Shown here piece by piece: positions 52,520 through 61,781 of a stretch of 64,000 nt of DNA. This DNA comes from Candidatus Planktophila versatilis (GTDB lineage Bacteria; Actinomycetota; Actinomycetes; Nanopelagicales; Nanopelagicaceae). The translations under genes were made by a program, and so were the position numbers. The stretch lies in assembly GCF_002288265.1 (NCBI RefSeq), contig NZ_CP016778.1, positions 62,001 through 126,000 of the forward strand, in the 5' to 3' direction. Position 1 is the stretch's first letter. Each line of letters begins with the position of its first letter. The notes under the pieces are model-generated. The model saw only the letters and a list, made by a program, of their open reading frames with translations. It was not told the DNA's origin and did no database searches.

Positions 52520-52550
52520 GGAAATCCCCTAGAAATTAGTGCAGTGCAAG

Positions 52551-52556
52551 TAAGGT
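52551..52556 (+). promoter_or_regulatory. Leaderless -10 box (TAAGGT) of the Glp gene
   Basis: TAAGGT is 8 bases before the ATG at 52565. It favours that ATG over one at 52544, which would lie upstream of the box. Confidence 0.45.
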
Positions 52557-52564
52557 TAGTGATT

Positions 52565-53476
52565 ATGTCAGAAGCTGCGCGCGTAGATGAAGTTCTCGCT
52601 TCACTCTTAGAACTTTGTCGCCCCCTCGAGCCATTTGATATGCCTTTACTTGATGCCCACGATGCCACGCTTGCTGAAGATATCTTTGCCGGTGAGCGCT
52701 TAGTGATGAAAGCCGGTAGTCGTATCCGTTCTACCCAAATCGGATTAGCCGCATCGATCGGCCTTGATCACCTGCCCACACGACCACATCCACGAGTTGT
52801 TGTTATCTCAGCCGGCCCCGATCTAGTTGAACCAGGAGTTCCACTTAAGGCAGATGAAGAGTATGAAACAAATTCTTGGTTGCTCACTACTGCGGTACGC
52901 GAAGTTGGCGCAGTTGCCTACCGCGTTCATTCAATCCCAGATGATGAATCCCAACTACAAGATGTGATTGAAGACCAACTAGTTCGCGCTGACCTCATAA
53001 TTATCAGCGGTGAACGCCACGATGATTCCTTTGATCTCATTACAAGAACTCTGGAAAAAATTGGTGAGATTAAGACTGTGGAGCTCTCCATCGAATCAAG
53101 TGGCCGACACAACTTTGGCACCATTGGTCCAGATAAGACTCCGGTAGTGACACTGCCAGGAGATCCGATTGCTGCCTACATCTCATTTGAACTTTTGGTG
53201 CGCCCAATGATTCGCACCATGCTCGGGACGGCAACAATTCACAGACCATCGCTGAAGGCAAAACTTGATAAGGCAATTACTTCCAAAAGTGGAGTTCGCT
53301 CCTACGTTCGAGCCGTACTCAGTGAAGACGGAAAATCTGTCACACCACTGAGTTCGCAAGATGAACAAGCAACCTTGTCAGATGCCAACTCACTCATTGC
53401 AATCAGTGAGAGTGATACCAAACTTTCTGCTGGAGATTCTGTCACCGTAGTTGTGCTTGAACGCCGATATATTTAA
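52565..53476 (+). CDS. Gephyrin-like/MoeA-like protein lacking the lid domain (Glp)
   Basis: The 303-residue protein matches MoeA/gephyrin E-domain order but is about 100 residues shorter than usual. The first segment (DAHDATLAEDIFAGERLV) runs directly into MKAGSRIRSTQIGLAASIG, so domain II with the SAMDGYA motif is missing. The MoeA stretch stating GD and GGVSVG is replaced by SAGPDL and IISGERHDDSFDLI. LPGDPIAAYISFELLVRPMIRTMLG and a C-terminal domain IV remain. In corynebacteria a MoeA paralogue here, Glp, binds FtsZ and a membrane receptor GLPR. The GLPR-like gene at 54116 supports that role over molybdopterin synthesis. Confidence 0.75.
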   Translation: MSEAARVDEVLASLLELCRPLEPFDMPLLDAHDATLAEDIFAGERLVMKAGSRIRSTQIGLAASIGLDHLPTRPHPRVVVISAGPDLVEPGVPLKADEEYETNSWLLTTAVREVGAVAYRVHSIPDDESQLQDVIEDQLVRADLIIISGERHDDSFDLITRTLEKIGEIKTVELSIESSGRHNFGTIGPDKTPVVTLPGDPIAAYISFELLVRPMIRTMLGTATIHRPSLKAKLDKAITSKSGVRSYVRAVLSEDGKSVTPLSSQDEQATLSDANSLIAISESDTKLSAGDSVTVVVLERRYI

Positions 53477-53485
53477 GAGCAGATA

Positions 53486-54061
53486 ATGCATCCAACTAAG
53501 CTCTCCGGAAGCGAAGTGACGTTGCGCCCCATGCGATATCGGGATAAATCGCAGTGGACCCAAGTCCGAGCAGAAAATCGTGAGTGGCTAGATCCTTGGG
53601 AAGCAACCTTGCCAAATATTCCTGCTGGCAGCCCGGCTTATGAAGATTCCAGCGTGCGCCCTACCTTTTTTCAAATGGTGAGTCTGTTTAGACGCGAAGC
53701 ACGCGCTGGTCGTTCGTACTCATTTCTTATCTGGCATAACGAGAATCTGGTGGGTCAGATAACAATGGGGGGCGTCACCTACGGCGCCATGCGTGGGGCT
53801 CATATCGGTTATTGGATTGATAAGAACTTTGCCAACCGAGGATTTACCACCCAAGCGGTAGAACTCATCTCTGAATTTGGTTTCACCCAACTTGGTTTAC
53901 ATCGCATCGAAATCAATGTGCGACCTGAAAATGATGCCTCATGCAGAGTTGCAGAGAAAGCAGGCTTTGAATTCGAAGGATTTAAGAAGGCTTTTCTGCA
54001 TATTGATGGAGCTTGGCGCGATCACAAATGCTTTGTTAAAACTAACGAATTAATCCGTTAA
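53486..54061 (+). CDS. RimJ/RimL-type GNAT N-acetyltransferase
   Basis: The 191-residue protein has the GNAT fold of RimJ/RimL (ribosomal protein or peptide N-terminal acetylation): LRPMRYRDKSQWTQVRAENREWL, the acetyl-CoA loop IDKNFANRGFTTQAVELI, and LHRIEINVRPENDASCRVAEKAGF. It sits between Glp and GLPR-like genes, as in mycobacteria (Rv0995) from memory. Start is 9 bases after the Glp stop, so it is co-transcribed. Confidence 0.85.
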   Translation: MHPTKLSGSEVTLRPMRYRDKSQWTQVRAENREWLDPWEATLPNIPAGSPAYEDSSVRPTFFQMVSLFRREARAGRSYSFLIWHNENLVGQITMGGVTYGAMRGAHIGYWIDKNFANRGFTTQAVELISEFGFTQLGLHRIEINVRPENDASCRVAEKAGFEFEGFKKAFLHIDGAWRDHKCFVKTNELIR

Positions 54062-54115
54062 ACCCCCCTCGAAATCCACAGAGTTAAGGGGGTGCACCTC
54101 TAACCTTTATCCACC

Positions 54116-54907
54116 ATGGCTTCAGGAATCATCTATTTGGCAATCATCGGGATGTGGGTTGCCTATTTTCTGCCCCGGTGGGTCCACAATAAAAATGAAT
54201 TTTCTGGAAAAAGCGTCGAACGTTATAAGAGCGCGCTACGAGTCGTAGCTAGCACTACACCAGGTGCCCAAATTGGAACCGGGGCCATTTACACAGATGT
54301 TGATCGTGCAGGACGAGTTGCCCAGCAACTCATGCGTCGCAGAATTGTTTTCCTCATTATTTCGACAACACTCATACTCACGACGGTAGGTGCAATCATG
54401 CAAACATTCACATATGTAGCAATCGCTGTTCCAGCAACAGCCCTAGTTCTATACATCGCACATGTGCGACGTCAAACAGGTAGAGAACAGATTCAACGCC
54501 GCCGCGTTGATCAACTACATAAGCGAACCGAAGGTGTCTCACACACAAATCTTGCTGAAGTACTAACTAATAGGACAACAGAAGTTCATGTATCAAAAGA
54601 ACACTGGATTCCATTTGCTGAACGTGAGTTAACGGGCGTTACCGTGCTACCTAAAGGAACGGCGCAATCACGTTCTGAGTGGCAACCAAATGAGGTTCCT
54701 GTTCCAACATATGTGAATGCGCCAAAAGCCATCACACCCAAGCGCATTATTGATCTCACAGAACCCGGCAAGTGGACAGATGAGCAAGAACGTCTAGAAC
54801 GCGAAGCTTTAGCAGCAGCTGCTCCTTCACGAGATGAGATATTTGATCAGCAGCTTGCAGATGAAGCGGTGCAGCGACTTCGCGAGATCCGCGCTGCAAA
54901 CGAATAA
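54116..54907 (+). CDS. GLPR-like membrane protein (putative Glp receptor)
   Basis: The 263-residue protein has an N-terminal membrane helix (IIYLAIIGMWVAYFLPRWV) and two more helices (~residues 78-120). A long charged cytoplasmic tail contains a proline-rich stretch and acidic helices near the end (DEIFDQQLADEAVQRLREI). Position two genes after Glp and the topology match GLPR/Rv0996 as I recall. It would tether Glp-FtsZ to the membrane at division sites. A TAACCT box lies 9 bases before the ATG. Role is inference. Confidence 0.65.
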   Translation: MASGIIYLAIIGMWVAYFLPRWVHNKNEFSGKSVERYKSALRVVASTTPGAQIGTGAIYTDVDRAGRVAQQLMRRRIVFLIISTTLILTTVGAIMQTFTYVAIAVPATALVLYIAHVRRQTGREQIQRRRVDQLHKRTEGVSHTNLAEVLTNRTTEVHVSKEHWIPFAERELTGVTVLPKGTAQSRSEWQPNEVPVPTYVNAPKAITPKRIIDLTEPGKWTDEQERLEREALAAAAPSRDEIFDQQLADEAVQRLREIRAANE

Positions 54908-54912
54908 CTGAT

Positions 54913-56208
54913 TTAAATCCAGCTAGGGAACCACATTCTGGCCTGCCAAGCATCGTAGGTAATTACTTCACCTAGATAAATTGGCAAAAAGTAGACGAAG
55001 TTAAGGAAAATCAGAATAAATAACGCTGCCACCATCACTTCACCTCTTACCTTAAAGGTGGCCAGGATTGAGCGAACGGCAAATACCAGTGCCAAAATCA
55101 CAAAAGGCTCGAAGATAATTGCGTAAAAAGTGAAGACTGTTCGTTCTTGAAAGAAGAACCAAGGCAAGTAACCGGCTGCTAATCCGGTGATAATTACTGT
55201 TATTGCTGGGTCAAAGTGGCGCGTGAGAAATGAACGCACCCAGAGACCGATGATGAGTGAGATGGCGGCAATACCAAGCCACCATAAGAGTGGTGTGCCG
55301 AGTGCGATTACTTCTTGCGAACATGATTTCGCACCACATCCTTTGGGTGACTCATAGAAAAACGACGTGGGTCTGCCCATGAATAACCAACTCCATGGAT
55401 TGGCTTCGTAGACATGTTTTTCTGTGAGCCCGGTATGAAAGCCCAACATCTGTTGGTGGTAGTAAATAAATGAATTAAGAATATTTGTTGAGTGATCTCT
55501 CGCCCATCCACGGTTACTGACAAACCAACCTGACCATGAAGTGAGATAAACACCAATAGGTATTACCCCGAATTGGACAATACGTTGCACAGTTGGCTTG
55601 ACCAAGTTTTTTCCGGTGTGATGCGAGAAGGCTCGATAGAAAGCGATAAGCCCAAAGGCGATAATGAAATAGAGCGCACTCCATTTTGTAGCCAGGGCTA
55701 AACCAAGTACCAGAGCTGTCCACCAATATTGTTTTGTGACAAAGAAATATGTGGCAAGGAGAATAAAGAAGGTGAGGAAATTATCGAGCAGTGATGTGCG
55801 GGAATGAACTAGTGCCAATCCATCAAGTGCCATCAACGCACTAGCAAGGCCGGTAAGGAGTGGATTTCTAAATAACTTATGTGCAACGAGTGCAAGAACG
55901 AGAATAAGTAGCGAGCCAACTACCGCGGTGGCAATTCTCCAACCAAAAGGATTGTCACCAAAGACTTTAATTCCGCTGGCAATCATCCATTTGCCTAGTG
56001 GGGGATGCACGATAAATTCTGGCTTAGCGCCAGAAACTTCTACCCCGTATTTCAGTAGATCACGAGCACCATCAACGTAGTAGACCTCATCGAAGATGAA
56101 GCTCTTTATCGAACCAAGGTTCATCACTCGAAGTACGAGTGAGATAAGCGCAATTACTATGGGAGCAATCGCTGCAATCATAAGCAGAGAATATGGGAGT
56201 ATTCGCAT
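54913..56208 (-). CDS. pmt: Protein O-mannosyltransferase (PMT family)
   Basis: The 431-residue membrane enzyme has the PMT signature loop with FIFDEVYYVDGARDLL (acidic catalytic pair region), EFIVHPPLGKWMIASGI and ALDGLALVHSRTSLLDNF, and about ten helices. It transfers mannose from polyprenyl phosphate mannose to exported proteins. Its ATG abuts the ATG of rsmI on the other strand (CATATG). It converges with the GLPR-like gene at a 5-bp distance. Confidence 0.88.
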   Translation of the reverse strand: MRILPYSLLMIAAIAPIVIALISLVLRVMNLGSIKSFIFDEVYYVDGARDLLKYGVEVSGAKPEFIVHPPLGKWMIASGIKVFGDNPFGWRIATAVVGSLLILVLALVAHKLFRNPLLTGLASALMALDGLALVHSRTSLLDNFLTFFILLATYFFVTKQYWWTALVLGLALATKWSALYFIIAFGLIAFYRAFSHHTGKNLVKPTVQRIVQFGVIPIGVYLTSWSGWFVSNRGWARDHSTNILNSFIYYHQQMLGFHTGLTEKHVYEANPWSWLFMGRPTSFFYESPKGCGAKSCSQEVIALGTPLLWWLGIAAISLIIGLWVRSFLTRHFDPAITVIITGLAAGYLPWFFFQERTVFTFYAIIFEPFVILALVFAVRSILATFKVRGEVMVAALFILIFLNFVYFLPIYLGEVITYDAWQARMWFPSWI

Positions 56209-57051
56209 ATGGCACTAGTTCTTGCTGCAACTCCACTGGGAAACCCCCTTGATGCAAGCGCACGCCTGAAAATGGCAATTGAATCGGCCGAGATTATCGC
56301 CGCCGAAGACTCACGTCGCTTTCATCGATTGGCATCAGATCTCGGAGTCACCTTTACGGCGCGGATTATCTCCTTCTTTGAAGGAAATGAAAGTGATCGC
56401 ACTCAAGAAATTCTCACGCTATTACGTGAAGGTAAAGAAGTATTGGTAGTTACCGATGCTGGAATGCCAACAATTAGCGACCCAGGATTTCGTCTGATGC
56501 GAGATGCCATTGCCGAAAAGTTACCGACCATTGTTATTCCGGGACCAAGTGCTCCCACCATGGCTATTGCACTCTCTGGGCTACCAACAGATCGCTTCAC
56601 CTTTGAGGGCTTTGCACCTCGCGCGCACGGTGCACGTACTTCATTCTATGAATCCCTTCGTTTTGAAGAACGGACAATGGTCATCTTTGAAGCACCGCAT
56701 CGCTTACATGAATCACTAGTAGATGCTTCCGCGATATTGGGTGCTGATAGAGCTGCCGCAATATGTCGGGAAATGACAAAGACATACGAAGAAACAATTA
56801 GAGGACCGCTTTCAGAACTTATTGCGTGGGCCGCAGGCCGCGAAGTTCTGGGCGAAATTACACTTGTGATTGCTGGAGTTGCCGCAGGTTCAGAAGTGCG
56901 CACAGCAGATGATGCCGTTGCCCGAGTTCGTGAATATGAAGTGGCCGGGATGGACCGCAAGGGAGCAATTGCCACCGTTGCCGAAGAATTCTCGATTCCG
57001 AAGAAGATCGTTTATGCAGCGGTAGTCGATGCGAATAAGATGAGCAGATGA
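56209..57051 (+). CDS. rsmI: 16S rRNA 2'-O-methyltransferase RsmI
   Basis: The 280-residue enzyme 2'-O-methylates C1402 of 16S rRNA. It has LAATPLGNPLDASARL, IAAEDSRRFHRL, VTDAGMPTISDPGFRLMRDA and FEAPHRLHESL. The start codon forms the right half of CATATG shared with divergent pmt. It overlaps metG by 4 bases (ATGA). Confidence 0.9.
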   Translation: MALVLAATPLGNPLDASARLKMAIESAEIIAAEDSRRFHRLASDLGVTFTARIISFFEGNESDRTQEILTLLREGKEVLVVTDAGMPTISDPGFRLMRDAIAEKLPTIVIPGPSAPTMAIALSGLPTDRFTFEGFAPRAHGARTSFYESLRFEERTMVIFEAPHRLHESLVDASAILGADRAAAICREMTKTYEETIRGPLSELIAWAAGREVLGEITLVIAGVAAGSEVRTADDAVARVREYEVAGMDRKGAIATVAEEFSIPKKIVYAAVVDANKMSR

Positions 57052-58610
57052 AGTCTTTCTACCTGACAACGCCTATTTACTATGTAAATGATGCGCCACA
57101 TATTGGCCATGCATATACAACGGTTGCCGGCGATGTCCTTACTCGTTGGCATCGTCAACGTGGTGAGTCAGTCTGGTTCTTAACCGGAACAGATGAGCAC
57201 GGCCAGAAAGTCATGCGCACTGCCGAACAAAATAACGTTGCCCCGCAAGCCTGGGTAGATAAATTAGTCGCCGATGCGTGGAAGCCCAATTGGCAAGCGC
57301 TTAATATCGCAAACGATGACTTTATTCGCACAACTGAGCCCCGGCACACAGAACGCGTGCAGAAGTTCCTGCAATCCTTAAAAGATTCCGGACATATCTA
57401 TGCTGGAAAATATGAAGGCCCATACTGCGTTGGCTGTGAAGAATTTAAACTACCAGGTGATCTCATCGATAGCGACGGTGAAAAACTCTGCCCGATTCAT
57501 AGCAAGCCAATTGAGCTAGTCAATGAAAATAACTGGTTCTTCAAACTCTCTGATTTTACCCAACCGCTTCTAGATCACTACAAGAAAAACCCAGAAGCAT
57601 GCCAGCCAGAAAGTGCTCGCAATGAAGTGGTTTCATTTCTTGAAGGTGGCGTTTCTGATCTTTCAATTTCGCGCTCCACATTCGACTGGGGAATTCCAGT
57701 TCCGTGGGATACAGATCAAGTTGTTTATGTCTGGTTTGACGCACTCCTTAACTACGCCACAGCGGTAGGACTCACCGACGCACCTGATTCAGAAGGTGGC
57801 AAGAAATTTACCGCTACCTGGCCCGCAGATGTGCACTTAGTTGGAAAAGATATTTTGCGCTTCCATGCTGTGATTTGGCCGGCAATGCTGATGGCTGCTG
57901 GAATTGATATACCTAAGAAGGTCTTTGCGCACGGTTGGTTACTTGTTGGCGGCGAGAAGATGAGTAAGTCAAAGCTCACCGGTATTGCTCCTTCAGATAT
58001 TACTGACCATTTTGGGGTCGATGCATTTCGCTATTACTTCCTACGCGCTATTCCATTTGGCAGCGATGGGTCATTCTCTTGGGAAGATATGAGCGCCCGT
58101 TACACATCTGAACTTGCAAATGACTTTGGAAACCTAGCATCAAGACTTGCTGCCATGATTGAAAAGTATTGTGGTGGCACCGTGCCAGCAGTTGCCCACG
58201 ATGCCGGGCTTGAGCAAGCTCTGAAAGAAACGGTGGAGAAGGCTGATGCAGCGATGGTGGCACTTGATTTCCAGGGTGGAATTAACGCCATCATGGATTA
58301 CTGCAAGCGAGTCAATGGTTTTGTTACCGAGAAAGAGCCGTGGATTCTTGCGAAAGATCCTGCTAATCAGGGCGAACTCGAGGCAATTCTTTATAACACC
58401 GCTGAATCTTTACGCGCACTTGCCATCTTGTTACACCCAGTAATGCCGGCAACCACGCAAATTTTGTGGGAATCACTCGGTGCTCAAGCAGCCCTAGGTG
58501 AAATTGGTAAGCAAGAGATTTCACAGGTTGCAACATGGGGACAACTTCCACAAGGTGCAATAGTGACTAAGACCCCGGTTCTCTTTCCACGGTTAGAAGT
58601 TAAAGAGTAA
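57048..58610 (+). CDS. metG: Methionyl-tRNA synthetase
   Basis: The 520-residue class I synthetase has the HIGH motif in NDAPHIGHAYTTVAGD, a zinc-binding knuckle (CVGCEEFKLPG, CPIH), the WFDALLNY segment and the KMSKS motif in GEKMSKSKLTG. The C-terminal tRNA-binding dimer domain is lacking, as in mycobacteria. It is translationally coupled to rsmI and followed 6 bases later by tatD. Confidence 0.94.
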   Translation: MKSFYLTTPIYYVNDAPHIGHAYTTVAGDVLTRWHRQRGESVWFLTGTDEHGQKVMRTAEQNNVAPQAWVDKLVADAWKPNWQALNIANDDFIRTTEPRHTERVQKFLQSLKDSGHIYAGKYEGPYCVGCEEFKLPGDLIDSDGEKLCPIHSKPIELVNENNWFFKLSDFTQPLLDHYKKNPEACQPESARNEVVSFLEGGVSDLSISRSTFDWGIPVPWDTDQVVYVWFDALLNYATAVGLTDAPDSEGGKKFTATWPADVHLVGKDILRFHAVIWPAMLMAAGIDIPKKVFAHGWLLVGGEKMSKSKLTGIAPSDITDHFGVDAFRYYFLRAIPFGSDGSFSWEDMSARYTSELANDFGNLASRLAAMIEKYCGGTVPAVAHDAGLEQALKETVEKADAAMVALDFQGGINAIMDYCKRVNGFVTEKEPWILAKDPANQGELEAILYNTAESLRALAILLHPVMPATTQILWESLGAQAALGEIGKQEISQVATWGQLPQGAIVTKTPVLFPRLEVKE

Positions 58611-58616
58611 TTTTTT

Positions 58617-59474
58617 ATGGCAGATCGCCACAACCGAGATATTGAGCGCCAGCAAGCTCCACTTCCAGAGCCACTCCCAGTTCCCACCGTCGATGCACAT
58701 GCACACCTTGAAATAGTTACTAATGATGCAGCTGACTCTGCTGCCGTGCGCACGATTTTAGATGAGGCTAAATCAGTAAATGTTGATCGCGTTGTTCAGG
58801 TGGGATATTCAGCAGAACAATCTCAGTGGTGTGTTGATCTGGCCAATCTCTATCCGGGAAGAGTTTTAGCAGCTGTTGCGCTACATCCGAATGAAGCTCC
58901 TGTAGTTAAAGATTTAGAACGCGATTGGGCCATCATTGAAAAACTTGCCCAAGAACCACGCGTGCGCGCTATCGGTGAGACTGGATTAGATTATTTCCGT
59001 ACTCCACCAGAGCTGCAAAAGCGGCAACAAGAATCTTTTAAATGGCATATCGAATTAGCAAAGAAGACTAAGAAGGCGCTAGTAATCCACGACCGCGACT
59101 CTCACGAGGATGTTTTATCGGTGTTACTAGAAGTGGGCGCACCTGAAAAGACTGTCTTTCATTGTTTCTCAGGCGATGTGGCAATGGCGAAGATCTGTAT
59201 TGAGCGCGGCTATATCCTCTCCTTTGCCGGCACGATGACATTTAAGAACGCACCGGAGCTACGAGAAGCGGTGAAGTTAGTTCCACATGATCAACTCCTT
59301 GTGGAAACAGATTCTCCTTTCTTGGCGCCAACTCCACACCGAGGAGCACTTAATACCCCGGCACAAATTGCAAATATTGTCCGGGCGATGGCGGCAGAAC
59401 GTAATGATGATGTAGCTGAGCTTGCCACCGCGCTCTCGGTTAATGCAGAGCGCATATTTGGAAGCTTTGTATGA
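58617..59474 (+). CDS. tatD: TatD-family metal-dependent DNase
   Basis: The 285-residue TIM-barrel protein has HxH in TVDAHAHLEI, the Glu in GETGLDYFRT, His in LVIHDRDSHED and HCFSGD, and the final Asp in VETDSPFLAP. TatD enzymes are 3'-5' exonucleases active in DNA repair. An N-terminal ~20-residue basic/Pro-rich extension precedes the barrel. It overlaps ksgA by 4 bases. Confidence 0.88.
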   Translation: MADRHNRDIERQQAPLPEPLPVPTVDAHAHLEIVTNDAADSAAVRTILDEAKSVNVDRVVQVGYSAEQSQWCVDLANLYPGRVLAAVALHPNEAPVVKDLERDWAIIEKLAQEPRVRAIGETGLDYFRTPPELQKRQQESFKWHIELAKKTKKALVIHDRDSHEDVLSVLLEVGAPEKTVFHCFSGDVAMAKICIERGYILSFAGTMTFKNAPELREAVKLVPHDQLLVETDSPFLAPTPHRGALNTPAQIANIVRAMAAERNDDVAELATALSVNAERIFGSFV

Positions 59475-60301
59475 GCCTGCTTGGTGCTTCTGAGATTCGT
59501 GAGTTAGCAGCTGCCTTAAATATCAAACCTTCAAAGTCGCTGGGGCAGAACTTTGTTCATGATGGCAATGTGTGTCGAAAGATTGTGCGAACTGCTGGGC
59601 TTACATCAAGTGATATCGCACTTGAAATCGGACCAGGTCTTGGTTCACTCACGCTGGCGATGTTGGAAGAAGCGCAATCAGTAATTGCGGTGGAAATTGA
59701 TGCTCGGCTAGCAGGTCAACTTCCGGCAACGGCTGCCAAACATTCTGAGCGTGCAGAACTGCTGACTGTTATTAATCAAGATGCGCTTACGCTAAAGAGC
59801 CTGCCAGTTGCACCCACAGTTTTGATTGCGAACTTGCCATATAACGTTTCAGTGCCAGTTTTCTTGCACTTACTTGAGATATTTCCTTCACTGCGAAGCG
59901 GTGTGGTGATGGTGCAGGCAGAGGTTGCAGATCGACTTGCCGCAAAACCAAATTCAAAGGAGTATGGAATTCCTAGCGTGAAGGCGGCATGGTGGGCTGA
60001 TGTCACTGGCGCTGGTTCGGTATCGCGTTCCATCTTTTGGCCACAACCTAATGTTGATTCAAAGTTAGTTGCCTTTGTTCGCCGCCCAACACCAGGAGAT
60101 GAAGAACTTCGCAAGAAGGTATTTACCATCATCGATTTAGCATTTGCGCAACGACGCAAAATGTTGCGCTCAGCTCTTTCCTCACTCTATGGCGGCTCTG
60201 CAGCTGCCGAATCTCACCTCACCGCTGCCGGAATAGATCCAACACTGCGCGGTGAAGCACTTGATATCAGTGCCTTCTGCGCAATTGCGAAACAAGGGTA
60301 G
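59471..60301 (+). CDS. ksgA: 16S rRNA dimethyladenosine transferase (KsgA/RsmA)
   Basis: The 276-residue enzyme dimethylates A1518/A1519 of 16S rRNA. It has KSLGQNFVHDGNV, the SAM motif LEIGPGLGSLTLAML, VIAVEIDARLA and the catalytic NLPYNVSVP. It starts within the tatD stop (ATGA); in mycobacteria rpfB lies between these two genes, but here there is no room for it. Confidence 0.93.
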   Translation: MSLLGASEIRELAAALNIKPSKSLGQNFVHDGNVCRKIVRTAGLTSSDIALEIGPGLGSLTLAMLEEAQSVIAVEIDARLAGQLPATAAKHSERAELLTVINQDALTLKSLPVAPTVLIANLPYNVSVPVFLHLLEIFPSLRSGVVMVQAEVADRLAAKPNSKEYGIPSVKAAWWADVTGAGSVSRSIFWPQPNVDSKLVAFVRRPTPGDEELRKKVFTIIDLAFAQRRKMLRSALSSLYGGSAAAESHLTAAGIDPTLRGEALDISAFCAIAKQG

Positions 60302-60310
60302 AGTTTTAAC

Positions 60311-61222
60311 GTGGGAAATAATTCAGTAACCGTTCGGGTTCCGGCCAAAGTGAATCTGCAGTTATCTGTTGGACCGCGCGAATCTGATGGTTTCCACAAT
60401 CTTGTCTCTGTCTTTCAAGCGATATCAATCTTTGATGATGTCACTGTCTCAAAAAGTCATGCTGGAAGTGGCGTCACAATCTCTGTCACAGGCGAGCACA
60501 CCCACGGGGTTCCAGAAGACCATTCAAATTTGGCCGTGAAAGCTGCCTTATTGGTTGGAAGTAAGTTTGATTTTGCTGTTGATGTGCATATAGAAGTTAA
60601 GAAATCCATTCCTGTCGCTGGCGGAATGGCAGGTGGCAGCGCCGATGCGGCAGCAACTCTGATTGCGATGGATTCACTCTTTCAGTTAGAGATGTCGCGG
60701 GAAGAGCTACACGCAATGGGTTCTGAACTTGGAAGTGATGTGCCATTTATGATCTCTGGTGGAACTGCAATTGGGCAAGGCCGCGGAGATCAGCTTACCG
60801 CCGCACTTTCTCGCGGTACCTATCACTGGGTATTAGCACTTTCTAGCGTTGGTTTATCTACGCCAGCTGTCTATACCGAGTGCGATCGCATGCGTTCGGA
60901 GTTAGATATTGCAGCGCCACAAGTATCAGATGTATTGATGCAATCTTTATTGGCAGCAGATGCCGAAGGTGTGGGCAAAGCGCTCACAAATGATTTACAG
61001 AACGCAGCATGCTCATTACGCCCAGCACTCAGTCTGGTGCTTGAAGTAGGTCGCGATTACGGGGCACTGGGAGCAATAGTTTCTGGTTCAGGGCCAACTG
61101 TTGCATTCTTGGTAGCTGATGAAGATGCCGGGTTAGATTTAGCTGTGGCTCTTACTGCAAGTGGTGTTGTTGGAAGTGTGACTCGAGCACATGGTCCGGT
61201 ACACGGTGCCAAAATAATTTAG
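60311..61222 (+). CDS. ispE: 4-diphosphocytidyl-2-C-methyl-D-erythritol kinase
   Basis: The 303-residue GHMP kinase has VPAKVNLQLSVGPRESDGFHNL, the ATP loop PVAGGMAGGSADAAATL and GAIVSGSGPTVAFLV. It catalyses the step between IspD and IspF in the MEP pathway, whose fused enzyme is at 16802. It starts with GTG, 9 bases after ksgA. Confidence 0.92.
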   Translation: MGNNSVTVRVPAKVNLQLSVGPRESDGFHNLVSVFQAISIFDDVTVSKSHAGSGVTISVTGEHTHGVPEDHSNLAVKAALLVGSKFDFAVDVHIEVKKSIPVAGGMAGGSADAAATLIAMDSLFQLEMSREELHAMGSELGSDVPFMISGGTAIGQGRGDQLTAALSRGTYHWVLALSSVGLSTPAVYTECDRMRSELDIAAPQVSDVLMQSLLAADAEGVGKALTNDLQNAACSLRPALSLVLEVGRDYGALGAIVSGSGPTVAFLVADEDAGLDLAVALTASGVVGSVTRAHGPVHGAKII

Positions 61223-61229
61223 TAAGTTT

Positions 61230-61727
61230 TTATTCAACCGCTCTATCTAATTTAGAGACCAATGAACTAAGTAAATCAGCGAGCTGCTCACGATCTTTCC
61301 CGGTGAGTTCCTTGAGTAATTTACGTTCGTTACTCAGTAGCTCTTCCATCGCCGCATCTACTGCGCGGATTCCAGATTTTGTCAGCGTCACTAGTGATCC
61401 TCGACCATCGCTGGGATCTGGTTGGCGGGTAATCAGTTGTAAATCTTCTAAGTGATCTAAACGATTTGTCATGGTGCCACTAGTAACCATCGTTTCTTGC
61501 ATGAGCTGTCCTGGTGAAAGTTGGTATGGCGTGCCAGCGCGACGAAGTGCCGCCAATACATCGAAGCCCCAATTCTCAAGTTCGCCAAATGCATCTCTGC
61601 GGGCGATATCCAGGTGTCGCGAAATTCGGGTGATGCGGCTTAACACCGAAAGGGGAGTGAGGTCCAAGTCGGGGCGTTCGTGCTTCCACGCCGCAATGAG
61701 GCGGTCGACTTCATCGCGTTGCTCCAT
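61230..61727 (-). CDS. MarR-family transcriptional regulator
   Basis: The 165-residue protein has the MarR winged helix: FDVLAALRRAGTPYQLSPGQLMQ, SGTMTNRLDHLEDLQLITRQ and the wing DPSDGRGSLVTLTKSG. Ligand and targets unknown. It converges with ispE. TAAACT lies 8 bases before its ATG on the minus strand. Confidence 0.85.
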   Translation of the reverse strand: MEQRDEVDRLIAAWKHERPDLDLTPLSVLSRITRISRHLDIARRDAFGELENWGFDVLAALRRAGTPYQLSPGQLMQETMVTSGTMTNRLDHLEDLQLITRQPDPSDGRGSLVTLTKSGIRAVDAAMEELLSNERKLLKELTGKDREQLADLLSSLVSKLDRAVE

Positions 61728-61735
61728 AAGAAGTG

Positions 61736-61741
61736 AGTTTA
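61736..61741 (-). promoter_or_regulatory. Possible leaderless -10 box (TAAACT) of the MarR gene
   Basis: Minus-strand TAAACT is 8 bases before the ATG at 61727. Confidence 0.4.
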
Positions 61742-61781
61742 GTGGTCGCGAGCACTACCGAATATAAGGGAGAATATAGGT

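Noticed and set aside
54064..54094. CCCCC...GGGGG pairing after the RimJ gene
   Set aside because: The loop would be about 20 bases and no T tract follows; too weak to call a terminator.
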